Of a DNA stretch of 64,000 bases, positions 22,062 to 30,453 are shown in pieces (the first letter of the stretch is position 1; each line of letters begins with the position of its first letter). Below the pieces are notes generated by a model. It was given only the letters and a program-made list of their open reading frames with translations. It had not been told where the DNA came from and did no database searches. The position numbers and the translations under genes were made by a program. Origin of the DNA: Oscillospiraceae bacterium (GTDB lineage: Bacteria; Bacillota; Clostridia; Oscillospirales; Ruminococcaceae); assembly GCA_031253495.1 (NCBI GenBank), contig JAIRWC010000043.1, forward strand, positions 1 through 64,000. The letters are read 5' to 3'.

Positions 22062-24566
22062 ATGGATTTAACGTTCTTTGAATTGGTCGCCTGCACGGGC
22101 GGGGCGACTTCCTACGAAGGCGACGATTTCGCGCTGACGGGGATAAGGTTCGACTCGCGCCTCGATATGAAAGGCGCGGCGTTCGCGGCGTTCGTAACCG
22201 ACAAGGGCGACGGGCATGAATATGTTTCCGTGGCGGTCGGCAAAGGCGCGCTTGCCTTGATTGTGTCGAAAGACGTCGGGGCGGCCGTCCCGACGGTAAC
22301 GGTAAGCGACACCCTGAAAGCCTATCAAGACATCGCCGCCTTTTACCGCGGCAAGTTTTCCACCGTCGTGGTGGCGCTGACGGGGAGCAACGGGAAAACG
22401 ACCGTCAAAGACATGTTATCCGCCGTTTTGTCGGTTAAATACAAAACGATGGTTACGGAAAAAAACCTCAATAACGAAATCGGCGTCGCGCAAACGCTGT
22501 TAAATCTTGACGAAACGCATGATGTGGCGGTCGTTGAAATGGGCATGAACCACAAAGGAGAAATTCGGACGTTGACCAATATGGCGAAGCCGGATATAGC
22601 GGTTATAACCAAAATCGGCTCCGCGCACGCGGGCAATTTGGGCGGAACCCGCCGGGACGTTTACGACGCGAAAATGGAAATTGCCGAAGGGTTGAAAGAA
22701 AACGGGACGCTCGTGCTGTGCGGCGACGACGATATGCTTTCCGAAACCCGGTCGGACAGGCATAATATCGTGTTCAGCGGGCTGAACGACGACGGGCGTA
22801 ATTTAATCCGCGCTTCCGATATAAGGCAATTTTGGGACGACGGCGGTTTCGGTCTCGGTTTTACCGCCCATTATCAAGGAAAAGAGCGTAACTGCGTATT
22901 GCCGGTTATCGGCAGGCACAACGTCCAAAACGCGTTGCTGGCGTTGACGGTCGGCGTCAAACTCGGCGTCGATTTTACGAAAGCGGCGGACGCGCTGCGC
23001 GCCTACCCGCGCAGTTCGATGCGTTTGGAAACCGCGGTTATCGGCGGTATAAGGTTCATAAAAGATTATTACAACGCAAGCCCCGAATCGACCGAAGCCG
23101 CGATTGACACGCTCGCGGAATTGGGAGCCGGCGGCTCCCGCGTGGCGATTATCGGAGATATGCTGGAGCTTGGGGGGCAAAGCGCCGTTTTTCACCGGCA
23201 AATCGCCGAATATACCAAGGGCAAAGCCGATAAGGTTTATTACGTCGGGGAATATCGCGACGCGTTTCTCGCGGGCAGGGGCGATTCAAACTGTTTCGCG
23301 GCGAAAGCCGAGTTAAATTCCGCGTTGTCGTCGGCCGTTCTTAACGGCGGCGTAAAACCCGGCGACGCCGTCCTTATCAAAGGCTCGAACGGCGTGAAAC
23401 TGTGGGAGCAGTATGAATTTATCCGCAAACTTTTGGAACGCGGCAGCGCGATAACCGCGCAAACGCAACTCCTTGTCGATATTGACGCCCTCAAGCACAA
23501 TTATGCGGCTGTCAGGAACTATGTTGGCGACGGCGTTCGGGTCATGCCCGTGATAAAGGCGGACGCCTACGGCAGCGGCGTCGGTTTGTTGGCGAATATC
23601 TACGGCGGATGCGACTTTTTCGCCGTCGCGGATTTGAGGGAATCCGAAGAGTTTCACCGGATTATGCCCAACGCGAGGTTCCTTGTGCTGTACCAGCCGT
23701 TTATCGAAGAGGTTGATTGGGTCGCGGAACGCGATTACGTCGTGGCGTCCGTCGGCGACGCCGACTTTGCCCGCAAACTGAACGAAGCCGCCGCGAGAGC
23801 CGGCGGGCGTTCGGCGGTACATATCGAGGTGGACACGGGTATGAGCAGGCTTGGAGCGCCCGTCGAACGTTGCGGGGAGCTTGCTCGCGTTTTGTCGGAA
23901 TGTAAAAACCTGACCGTCGAGGGGATTTACACGCATTATTCAAGCGCGGATATGTATTCCGACGAAGATTTGGATTTTACCGAAACGCAAACGCGAAAAT
24001 TCAAAGACGCGATAAAAATCGCGGAAAGCGCGATAGGGGATATCCGGTATAAACACGCCTGCGCGGGCGCGGCAATCTTTAACCCCAAAGCCGAATTGTT
24101 CAACATGGTTCGCCCGGGGTATATCCTTCGCGGTTATTACCCGTGCGAAGAAATTAAAGGTAAAATCGAGCTGCGCCCCGCTTTGAAATACGTTACCAAG
24201 ATAACCCAAATCAAAGAATACGGGGCGGGGACAAGCGTAAGCTACGGCAGGAGCTTCGTAACCGCGAGGAAAACCCGCCTCGCGGAAATTCCGGCGGGGT
24301 ATTCCGACGGCTTGATGCGCGGCTTGTCAAATAAAGGCGCGTTTGTCGTCAACGGGCAGTTAGCCCCCATCGCGGGGAATATAACCATGGACTACACAAT
24401 GATTGACGTAACCGATATCAGCCCCGCGGCGCGTGTCGGCGACGAGGTCGCCATATTCGACAACGTGAATATGACGATAGAGCGTATGGCCGAACTGTGC
24501 GGCACAATCGGGTACGAGGTTATCACAAACATCAGGGGCAAAGCCGACCGCGTCGAGCGTTTCTGA
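22062..24566 (+). CDS. murF-alr: MurF-alanine racemase fusion
   Basis: An 834-residue bifunctional protein. Residues 1-455 are MurF (UDP-MurNAc-tripeptide:D-Ala-D-Ala ligase) with Walker motif TGSNGKTTVKDM at about 105 and the FIKDYYNASPESTEAA segment. Residues 463-834 are a PLP alanine racemase, beginning LLVDIDALKHNYAAVR, with the PLP lysine in VIKADAYGSG (about 498), TGMSRLG, and the second-half SYGRSF and AGYSDGL motifs. It thus makes D-Ala and adds D-Ala-D-Ala in one chain, next to the double Ddl. MurF/Alr fusions are known, chiefly from Bacteroidetes, where Alr can be fused to MurF in the same order. Confidence 0.95.
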   Translation: MDLTFFELVACTGGATSYEGDDFALTGIRFDSRLDMKGAAFAAFVTDKGDGHEYVSVAVGKGALALIVSKDVGAAVPTVTVSDTLKAYQDIAAFYRGKFSTVVVALTGSNGKTTVKDMLSAVLSVKYKTMVTEKNLNNEIGVAQTLLNLDETHDVAVVEMGMNHKGEIRTLTNMAKPDIAVITKIGSAHAGNLGGTRRDVYDAKMEIAEGLKENGTLVLCGDDDMLSETRSDRHNIVFSGLNDDGRNLIRASDIRQFWDDGGFGLGFTAHYQGKERNCVLPVIGRHNVQNALLALTVGVKLGVDFTKAADALRAYPRSSMRLETAVIGGIRFIKDYYNASPESTEAAIDTLAELGAGGSRVAIIGDMLELGGQSAVFHRQIAEYTKGKADKVYYVGEYRDAFLAGRGDSNCFAAKAELNSALSSAVLNGGVKPGDAVLIKGSNGVKLWEQYEFIRKLLERGSAITAQTQLLVDIDALKHNYAAVRNYVGDGVRVMPVIKADAYGSGVGLLANIYGGCDFFAVADLRESEEFHRIMPNARFLVLYQPFIEEVDWVAERDYVVASVGDADFARKLNEAAARAGGRSAVHIEVDTGMSRLGAPVERCGELARVLSECKNLTVEGIYTHYSSADMYSDEDLDFTETQTRKFKDAIKIAESAIGDIRYKHACAGAAIFNPKAELFNMVRPGYILRGYYPCEEIKGKIELRPALKYVTKITQIKEYGAGTSVSYGRSFVTARKTRLAEIPAGYSDGLMRGLSNKGAFVVNGQLAPIAGNITMDYTMIDVTDISPAARVGDEVAIFDNVNMTIERMAELCGTIGYEVITNIRGKADRVERF

Positions 24567-24568
24567 TA

Positions 24569-24603
24569 CCGCTCCTCGTTTAATCGCGTTAAATGAGGAG
24601 CGG
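24569..24603 (+). terminator. Hairpin after murF-alr
   Basis: CCGCTCCTC (24569-24577) pairs with GAGGAGCGG (24595-24603) over 9 bp around a 17-nt loop, three bases after the stop. No T tract, so termination is probable, not certain. Confidence 0.45.
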
Positions 24604-24609
24604 GGATTC

Positions 24610-24625
24610 CGCGCCCGTGGGCGCG
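24610..24625. repeat. GC-rich palindrome shared with 33326-33341
   Basis: The 16-mer CGCGCCCGTGGGCGCG occurs here and at 33326-33341, both in intergenic DNA, pointing to a dispersed short repeat. Confidence 0.6.
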
Positions 24626-24676
24626 TCCGACCTTTATTCGGGTCCGGCGCGTTTGCGGCGCGTAATTTTTTTGTGG

Positions 24677-24698
24677 AATATAGTTAAAATATAGTTAA
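24677..24698 (+). promoter_or_regulatory. Tandem 11-bp repeat upstream of the kinase promoter
   Basis: AATATAGTTAA is repeated exactly twice head to tail (24677-24687, 24688-24698), ending 7 bp before the -35 box. One helical turn apart on the same face, it looks like a regulator or response-regulator binding site. Confidence 0.5.
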
Positions 24699-24705
24699 TA
24701 TTCGC

Positions 24706-24734
24706 TTGACATTCATGTAAATTTCCGCTATAAT
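24706..24734 (+). promoter_or_regulatory. Consensus sigma-70 promoter of the sensor kinase operon
   Basis: TTGACA (24706-24711), 17 bp, TATAAT (24729-24734), 19 bp before the kinase ATG. Confidence 0.9.
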
Positions 24735-24753
24735 CAAGAAATGGAGCAATCAC

Positions 24754-27700
24754 ATGAGAATCATTGATATTATAAAGAAAAACCTAACATCGGTAATCAT
24801 CGTGCTGGCGGTGTTCGCGTTAATGGTGTCGGTAAGTTTTATGATGCTTCAAGGGATGTTGCAACGCCAGCTTCTGAAATGCACCGAAAGCGAAATACAA
24901 AACGTTGACGCGAATATCCGTTTAAAACTTGCGGAATCCGAGGTTACGCTGGTAAACGCCTCCGCGATTGTGAAGAATATACTTGAAAACGGCGGCGCGA
25001 ACGGCGATGTGTTGGTTTATTTCGTCGCCGTTACCGAGTGGCTGACGGAAAACGGGGAAAAGGTTTCGGGGTTCAACGGCTTATACGGTTATGTAAACGG
25101 CGAGTATCTGGACGGGACGATGTGGAACCCGTACGGGGAACATCCCGATTTTGTCCCGACGGAGCGCCCTTGGTACAAAGCCGCCGTCGAGGCAAAGGAC
25201 GGTGAAATCGGCTTTTCGCCGCCTTATGTTGACCCGCAGACGGGGAAAACGGTGATATCCGCTTCAATGGAAGTCGGCGGCGGCGGCGGCGCGGCTTACG
25301 GCGTTATCGCCGTTGACATAAACATAACCTCGCTTTCCGAATACGTTCGCGGGCTTGAGTTCGCGGACGGCGGGTACGGTATATTGCTTGACGGGGATTT
25401 AAACGTCATAGCGCACCGCGACAGGGGGTTGGTCGGCGGAAGTTTGGAAAGCGCGGGCGGTTCGTACCCTTCAATCGCCAAAGCCGTAAGGGAGCGGGGG
25501 GACGTTTCAAATCTGCGGGTAACCGATGTTGACGGCGTCGAGGTCATAGTGTTCGTCCGCAAACTGTTTAACGGCTGTTATCTGGGGATTTTCACCCCGC
25601 GTGAATCATACAACCGCGACTTGAATTATACGGGGGCGACCTTAGCCGCGCTCGGTCTGGTCTTCGCGGCGGCGATGATACTGTTGCTGATGAGGTTCAG
25701 CGTGGCGAAGATGGTTTCCGACAAGGAAAGCCAAAGCAAAACGACGTTTTTGGCGCGTATGTCCCATGAAATCCGCACACCCATGAACGCAATCATCGGA
25801 ATGAGCGAGCTTATGCTGCGCAGCGACTTGCCGCCGAACGTTTACGAAAACGCGGTGAACATCAAGAACGCCGGCGCCAACTTGCTGTCAATCGTAAACG
25901 ATATTTTGGATTTTTCCAAAATAGAATCGGGAACGCTTGAAATAGCCGAGGACGAATATTCTCTCGCGTCGGTCATAAACGACGTTATGGGCATTATTCG
26001 TATGCGGATGACGGGCAGGGCGGTGCGCTTGATGATTGACATAGACCCGAAAATCCCCGGAAAGTTAATCGGCGACGAAGTGAAGATAAGGCAGATTATG
26101 CTCAATTTGCTGTCAAACGCGGTTAAGTACACGAAAGAGGGTCTTATCACCTTTAATCTGACCGGCGAAACGAACGGCGGCTCGGTAACGATGTATGTAA
26201 AGGTTACGGACAGCGGCATAGGGATACGCGACGAGGACTTGAAAAAGCTGTTCGGCGATTTTGTTCAGGTTGACACGGCGAAGCACAGGGGAGCGGAAGG
26301 CACGGGGCTGGGTCTCGCCATAACGAGGAGCTTCTGCCGGGCGATGGGCGGCGACATCGACGTCGAGAGCGAATACGGGAAGGGTTCGACGTTTACGGCG
26401 AGGCTGCCGCAGAAGTTCGTCGAATACGTTCCTTTCGCGGAGGTGAAAAACCCCGAAAAAAAGTTGGTGCTGTTCTACGGGGAACGGCGTTTCACCGCCG
26501 GCTCGATTATCCGTTCGCTCGATAACTTAGGCGTAAAATATGTACGCACGGACAGCATTTCCGAAGTGCGCGGAAAGCTGTCGGGATTTACGCACATTTT
26601 TCTGCCGTCGTTTCGTTACGGAAATATCACGGCGGAGCTGAAAAACCTTAAGAACCCGCCCGCAGTCGTGCTTTTCACCGATATATCCGAAAACGTGGTG
26701 TTCCGCGGGGCGAACACGCTCACCATACCCGCGCACGTGCTTTCCGTCGCGAACGCGTTGGACGGCGTTCAAGAATCGCACGGGGCGTTTAACGAAAGCG
26801 GGGAAGCGTTTGTCGCGCCGGAAGCGAGGGCGCTGATTGTGGACGACATCACCGCGAATTTATTGGTCGCCGACGGGCTGCTCGCGCATCGCGGGGTTAA
26901 GTCCGACAGCGCGAAACGCGGCGTGGAGGCGATTGACCTGATAAAAAACAACGTCTACGATATTGTTTTCATGGACCATATGATGCCCGAAATGGACGGT
27001 ATCGAGGCGACGTCCGGCATAAGGAAGTTAGACGGCGATTATTTCAAGAACCTGCCTATTATCGCTTTGACCGCGAACGCCGTTTCGGGAATGAGGGAAA
27101 TGTTTCTGGAAAACGGCATGAACGATTTCCTCGCGAAGCCTATTGAGCCGTCTAAGTTGGACGATATTCTGAAAAAATGGCTTCCCCCCGAAAAGATTTT
27201 GGAGGGCGCGGCGGCGGAAGAGATTTCAAACGAGAGCGCGGGCGAGTTTTTGAACATGATGGGGAAAATCTCCGGGGTTTCGGCGGAACGCGCGCTCGCT
27301 TACGCGGGCGGCTCGGAAGCCATGTGCGAAAGCAACGTCCGGATGATTGCGGGGATGCTGCCGGAGCAGGCGGAAAAACTGCCGGGTCTTATCGACACCG
27401 ATTTGCCGCTTTACGCGATACAGGTTCACGGATTGAAGAATATGCTCGGCAACATCGGCGCTTATCAGCTTGCGGAAAGGGCGCAGGAGCTTGAAAATTT
27501 CGCCAAGGCGGGCGAGCATGAAGCCTGCCGGGAAATGGCGGCGGATTTCTTGAACGATATTTCCCGCCTTATAACCGAGCTGGAGGCTTTGACCGCCGCC
27601 CCCGAGGAAAAGAAAATCGGCGACGCGGACGAGTTTTACGGTGCGCTCCCGAAAATCAAAGAGGCGGCGGAAATGTTTGACAGCGCGCTTTCTCTTGAAA

Positions 27701-27840
27701 TACTTTCCGAGTTGAGGAACTGCTCTTTCGGGGAGGAAAACGACAAAATCATCGAAAGCCTAAACAGGGCGTTCGAGCATTTTGATTTTGACGAGGCGGC
27801 GGACATCTTAAACGAAATAAATGCAAAACGGGAGAAATGA
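24754..27840 (+). CDS. Hybrid sensor histidine kinase (dCACHE-HisKA-HATPase-REC-HPt)
   Basis: A 1028-residue membrane kinase. A membrane helix (about 12-34), a large extracellular dCACHE-like domain (about 40-285) with a RPWYKAAVEAKDGEIGFSPP motif, a second helix (about 290-312), then HisKA with MSHEIRTPMNAI (His about 337) and HATPase with GTGLGLAITRSF. A degenerate receiver-like stretch follows, then an intact receiver (ALIVDD; FMDHMMPEMDG, Asp about 740) and an HPt domain with VHGLKNMLGNIGA (His about 891). The phosphorelay probably ends on the HD-GYP regulator encoded 3 bp downstream. No HAMP domain is evident. Confidence 0.92.
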   Translation: MRIIDIIKKNLTSVIIVLAVFALMVSVSFMMLQGMLQRQLLKCTESEIQNVDANIRLKLAESEVTLVNASAIVKNILENGGANGDVLVYFVAVTEWLTENGEKVSGFNGLYGYVNGEYLDGTMWNPYGEHPDFVPTERPWYKAAVEAKDGEIGFSPPYVDPQTGKTVISASMEVGGGGGAAYGVIAVDINITSLSEYVRGLEFADGGYGILLDGDLNVIAHRDRGLVGGSLESAGGSYPSIAKAVRERGDVSNLRVTDVDGVEVIVFVRKLFNGCYLGIFTPRESYNRDLNYTGATLAALGLVFAAAMILLLMRFSVAKMVSDKESQSKTTFLARMSHEIRTPMNAIIGMSELMLRSDLPPNVYENAVNIKNAGANLLSIVNDILDFSKIESGTLEIAEDEYSLASVINDVMGIIRMRMTGRAVRLMIDIDPKIPGKLIGDEVKIRQIMLNLLSNAVKYTKEGLITFNLTGETNGGSVTMYVKVTDSGIGIRDEDLKKLFGDFVQVDTAKHRGAEGTGLGLAITRSFCRAMGGDIDVESEYGKGSTFTARLPQKFVEYVPFAEVKNPEKKLVLFYGERRFTAGSIIRSLDNLGVKYVRTDSISEVRGKLSGFTHIFLPSFRYGNITAELKNLKNPPAVVLFTDISENVVFRGANTLTIPAHVLSVANALDGVQESHGAFNESGEAFVAPEARALIVDDITANLLVADGLLAHRGVKSDSAKRGVEAIDLIKNNVYDIVFMDHMMPEMDGIEATSGIRKLDGDYFKNLPIIALTANAVSGMREMFLENGMNDFLAKPIEPSKLDDILKKWLPPEKILEGAAAEEISNESAGEFLNMMGKISGVSAERALAYAGGSEAMCESNVRMIAGMLPEQAEKLPGLIDTDLPLYAIQVHGLKNMLGNIGAYQLAERAQELENFAKAGEHEACREMAADFLNDISRLITELEALTAAPEEKKIGDADEFYGALPKIKEAAEMFDSALSLEILSELRNCSFGEENDKIIESLNRAFEHFDFDEAADILNEINAKREK

Positions 27841-27843
27841 ACC

Positions 27844-28968
27844 ATGAGTGAACGGAAAAAGATAATATTTGTCGACGACCAGATTTCCAATCTTATGATA
27901 GGCAGGAACGTCCTTTCGACGGCGTACGACGTTTTTACCGTGCCGTCGGCGGACAAGCTGTTTAAACTGCTTGAAAAGGTGGAACCCGACCTTATTCTGC
28001 TGGATGTGGAAATGCCGGATATGAACGGGTATGAAACGATAAAGAAGCTGAAGTCGGAAACCGACACCGCGCGGATTCCCGTCGTGTTCCTGACCGCGAG
28101 GAACGATACGGGCAGCGAGCTTGAAGGCTTGTCGTTAGGCGCGATAGATTATATATCGAAGCCGTTTTCCCCGCCCTTACTTTTAAAGCGCATCGAGGTT
28201 CATATGCTGGTGGAAGAGCAAAAGAGGCAGCTTGAGTACCAGAAGAAAGAGCTTCAGAATTTAAACGACAACCTTGAGGAAATGGTCGAGGAAAAAACCA
28301 AAACGATAGTGGAGCTGCAAAACGCGGTTCTTGAAACGGTGGCGGAACTGGTGGAATGTCGCGACGACATTACGGGCGGGCATATAGAGCGCACCCAGAG
28401 CTATCTGAAAATTTTGCTGGAGGGATTAAGGGAGAGGAACATATATTCCGACGAGACGAAAGACTGGGATATAGACCTGCTTATCCAGTCGGCGCAGCTA
28501 CACGACGTCGGTAAAATTTCAATCAGCGACAATATTTTGTGCAAGCCCGGCAAACTGACGCCGGAAGAGTTCGAGGAGATGAAAAACCATACCCTGTTCG
28601 GCGGGAAGGTTATTGAGCGTATTCAAGAACGAACCACGTCGCAGGCGTTTTTGAACTATACGAAAACGATGGCTATAAGCCATCATGAAAAGTGGGACGG
28701 GACGGGTTATCCCCACGGGCTGAGGGGTTCCGACATTCCGCTTGAAGGGCGGCTGATGGCGATTGTGGACGTTTATGACGCGTTGGTGTCCGAGCGCCCG
28801 TACAAGAAGCCTTTTTCACACGAAGAGGCCGTAAGGATAATCAAAGAAGGCAGCGGAACGCAGTTCGAGCCGACGCTGGTCGACCTGTTCCTTGACGAGG
28901 AGGAAAAATTCAGAAAAACCGCCGAGAGCAAGAACATGGCTTTGACGGGAACGGGGGTCGCGGGATAA
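27844..28968 (+). CDS. Response regulator with HD-GYP domain (cyclic-di-GMP phosphodiesterase type)
   Basis: A 374-residue protein. Receiver at 1-120 (IIFVDDQ; LILLDVEMPDMNG, Asp phosphorylation site), a coiled-coil linker (about 120-155, KKELQNLNDNLEEMVEEK), then an HD-GYP domain with LHDVGKISISD, HTLFGGKVIE and HHEKWDGTGYPHGL. All metal-binding HD-GYP motifs are present, so hydrolysis of a cyclic dinucleotide is likely. It is translationally close to the hybrid kinase, its probable phospho-donor. Confidence 0.93.
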   Translation: MSERKKIIFVDDQISNLMIGRNVLSTAYDVFTVPSADKLFKLLEKVEPDLILLDVEMPDMNGYETIKKLKSETDTARIPVVFLTARNDTGSELEGLSLGAIDYISKPFSPPLLLKRIEVHMLVEEQKRQLEYQKKELQNLNDNLEEMVEEKTKTIVELQNAVLETVAELVECRDDITGGHIERTQSYLKILLEGLRERNIYSDETKDWDIDLLIQSAQLHDVGKISISDNILCKPGKLTPEEFEEMKNHTLFGGKVIERIQERTTSQAFLNYTKTMAISHHEKWDGTGYPHGLRGSDIPLEGRLMAIVDVYDALVSERPYKKPFSHEEAVRIIKEGSGTQFEPTLVDLFLDEEEKFRKTAESKNMALTGTGVAG

Positions 28969-28985
28969 ACCGTAAGCTTTATGAC

Positions 28986-29024
28986 CGTTTAAATTCAAAA
29001 TGCCTTGCGTTTTGAATTTAAACG
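28986..29024. terminator. Bidirectional hairpin between convergent genes
   Basis: A perfect 15-bp inverted repeat, CGTTTAAATTCAAAA (28986-29000) and TTTTGAATTTAAACG (29010-29024), around a 9-nt loop. It sits between the HD-GYP gene (plus) and the MFS gene (minus), whose stop codon lies in the right arm. The AT-rich arms supply T runs in both directions. Confidence 0.75.
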
Positions 29025-30238
29025 GAGTTTTGCGGGGGGACGTCCAAATGCTTGTTTTTGAAAATCATCAGGGCGTTGACCAAAAGAATTGCCATAGTGG
29101 CGAAGAAAACGCTTCTGAACCCGGCGGCGGCGGCCACCCCGCTCCCAATCAAAGGACCTATAAAATTACCTAAGAATATCGCCGACGAATTGAAGCCGAA
29201 AGCCGTCGCCTGTATCTTTTTCGGCGCCAAATGCCTTACGAGCGCGTTCAGCGAAGGCAGCATACCCCCTATGAACAGTCCGAGCAGGAACCGCCCCGCC
29301 AGCAGCACGTATATATTCGGGGCGAACGCCTGCGGTATGTACATACACGACGCGGCGGCAAGCGAAAAATAAAGAATCTTTCGCTGACCCGCGCGGTCGG
29401 CCATCCTGCCCAAAACCGGCGCCCCGATTAAGTTCGCTATTCCGGTGGCGGCGACGACAAATCCGGCGACCGCCGTCAAGTTTGCGCCGGTGTATATCGT
29501 TTCCGCGTAAATTGTTACAATCGGCTCGATGGACATCATGCCTATCTGCGTGATAATCGCCGCGACATAAACCGGAACCAGCGGAACGAGCAGCTTTAAA
29601 TCGGCGGCGCCCCCTTTTCGCGGCGTTTCCGCCCGTTTATGGGCGCGCGGTTCGCGGATAAAGAGAACGACGACTATAAACGCCGCGAAATGCAGCGCGC
29701 CCGTCAGATAGAATATATGGGTGTAATCCATGATTTCAGCTAAGTAGCCGCCGAGCAACGGTCCTATCAAACCGCCGGCTATGGCTCCCGTTTGCATTGT
29801 CCCTAAGGCTTCCCCCGCGTTCTTATCCGGGGTAACGGACGCCTGCAGCGATATGGCCATCGAAACAAAACCGGAGAAAACGCCGTTTATCAGCCGCAGA
29901 ATAAGCAACTGCCAAACGGAGCCGGCCAAACCCATAAGCACGGTAACGGTTCCCATTCCCAAAGCGGCGCGGATGAGCATGGGCTTCCGCCCGTGCCTGT
30001 CCGCGAACCTGCCCCAAATCGGCTGGAAAACGACGGACGTTACAAACTGCGCCGAGAAAATCCACCCCGACCACCGCTCGACCTCGTCGGTGGCGGTAAC
30101 GCCGAGCGTTTCGATATAAAACGGCAAAAAAGGGACGACGAGGTTCATTCCGCTTGTGATAACGAAATTCGCCGCCCATAAAATCCACATCGTCCGCTTC
30201 CAGTTTAATCGCGTTTCCGGTGTCCGGGCGCCCGTCAA
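29018..30238 (-). CDS. MFS drug-type efflux transporter
   Basis: A 406-residue, 12-helix major facilitator of the multidrug (TetA/Bmr-like) type. LNWKRTMWILWAANF opens helix 1; WGRFADRHGRKPML is the MFS motif A loop between helices 2 and 3, echoed in the second half by LGRMADRAGQRKIL. The start is a TTG at 30238, which overlaps the stop of a 34-codon upstream ORF; homologues keep about eight residues before NWKR, which fits. The substrate is unknown. Confidence 0.9.
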   Translation of the reverse strand: MTGARTPETRLNWKRTMWILWAANFVITSGMNLVVPFLPFYIETLGVTATDEVERWSGWIFSAQFVTSVVFQPIWGRFADRHGRKPMLIRAALGMGTVTVLMGLAGSVWQLLILRLINGVFSGFVSMAISLQASVTPDKNAGEALGTMQTGAIAGGLIGPLLGGYLAEIMDYTHIFYLTGALHFAAFIVVVLFIREPRAHKRAETPRKGGAADLKLLVPLVPVYVAAIITQIGMMSIEPIVTIYAETIYTGANLTAVAGFVVAATGIANLIGAPVLGRMADRAGQRKILYFSLAAASCMYIPQAFAPNIYVLLAGRFLLGLFIGGMLPSLNALVRHLAPKKIQATAFGFNSSAIFLGNFIGPLIGSGVAAAAGFRSVFFATMAILLVNALMIFKNKHLDVPPQNSV

Positions 30239-30339
30239 AACCGCGAAACCGTCGGCTTTCCGCCGAAAGTATAAAACGTTGCGACGGCGGCGATGTAATA
30301 CGTGCCCGTCTTTTTCAAAAAATCGTGAACGGTTTGCAT
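30235..30339 (-). pseudogene. 34-codon leader ORF, remnant of a PNPOx-like flavoprotein gene
   Basis: Starts with ATG at 30339 behind a strong AGGAGG and encodes MQTVHDFLKKTGTYYIA followed by an unrelated short tail, stopping at 30235. The first 18 residues match the N-terminus of small pyridoxamine-5'-phosphate-oxidase-like proteins (typically FLKKAGTYYLATVEGDQP...). The rest of such a gene is missing, consistent with an internal deletion. Its TGA overlaps the TTG start of the MFS gene, so it may now serve as a translational coupler. Too short for confident family assignment. Confidence 0.5.
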
Positions 30340-30374
30340 GGTTATTCCTCCTGTCGCGTCAATGCTTATCCATA

Positions 30375-30403
30375 AATCTATCATTTTTTTTGTTTTTTGT
30401 CAA
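30375..30403 (-). promoter_or_regulatory. Promoter of the leader ORF-MFS unit
   Basis: Minus strand TTGACA (30403-30398), 17 bp, TAGATT (30380-30375). Confidence 0.7.
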
Positions 30404-30453
30404 CGTTTTTCAAAAAAATCACGGAAATTCTCAAACATTAAGGAGAAATAAAT

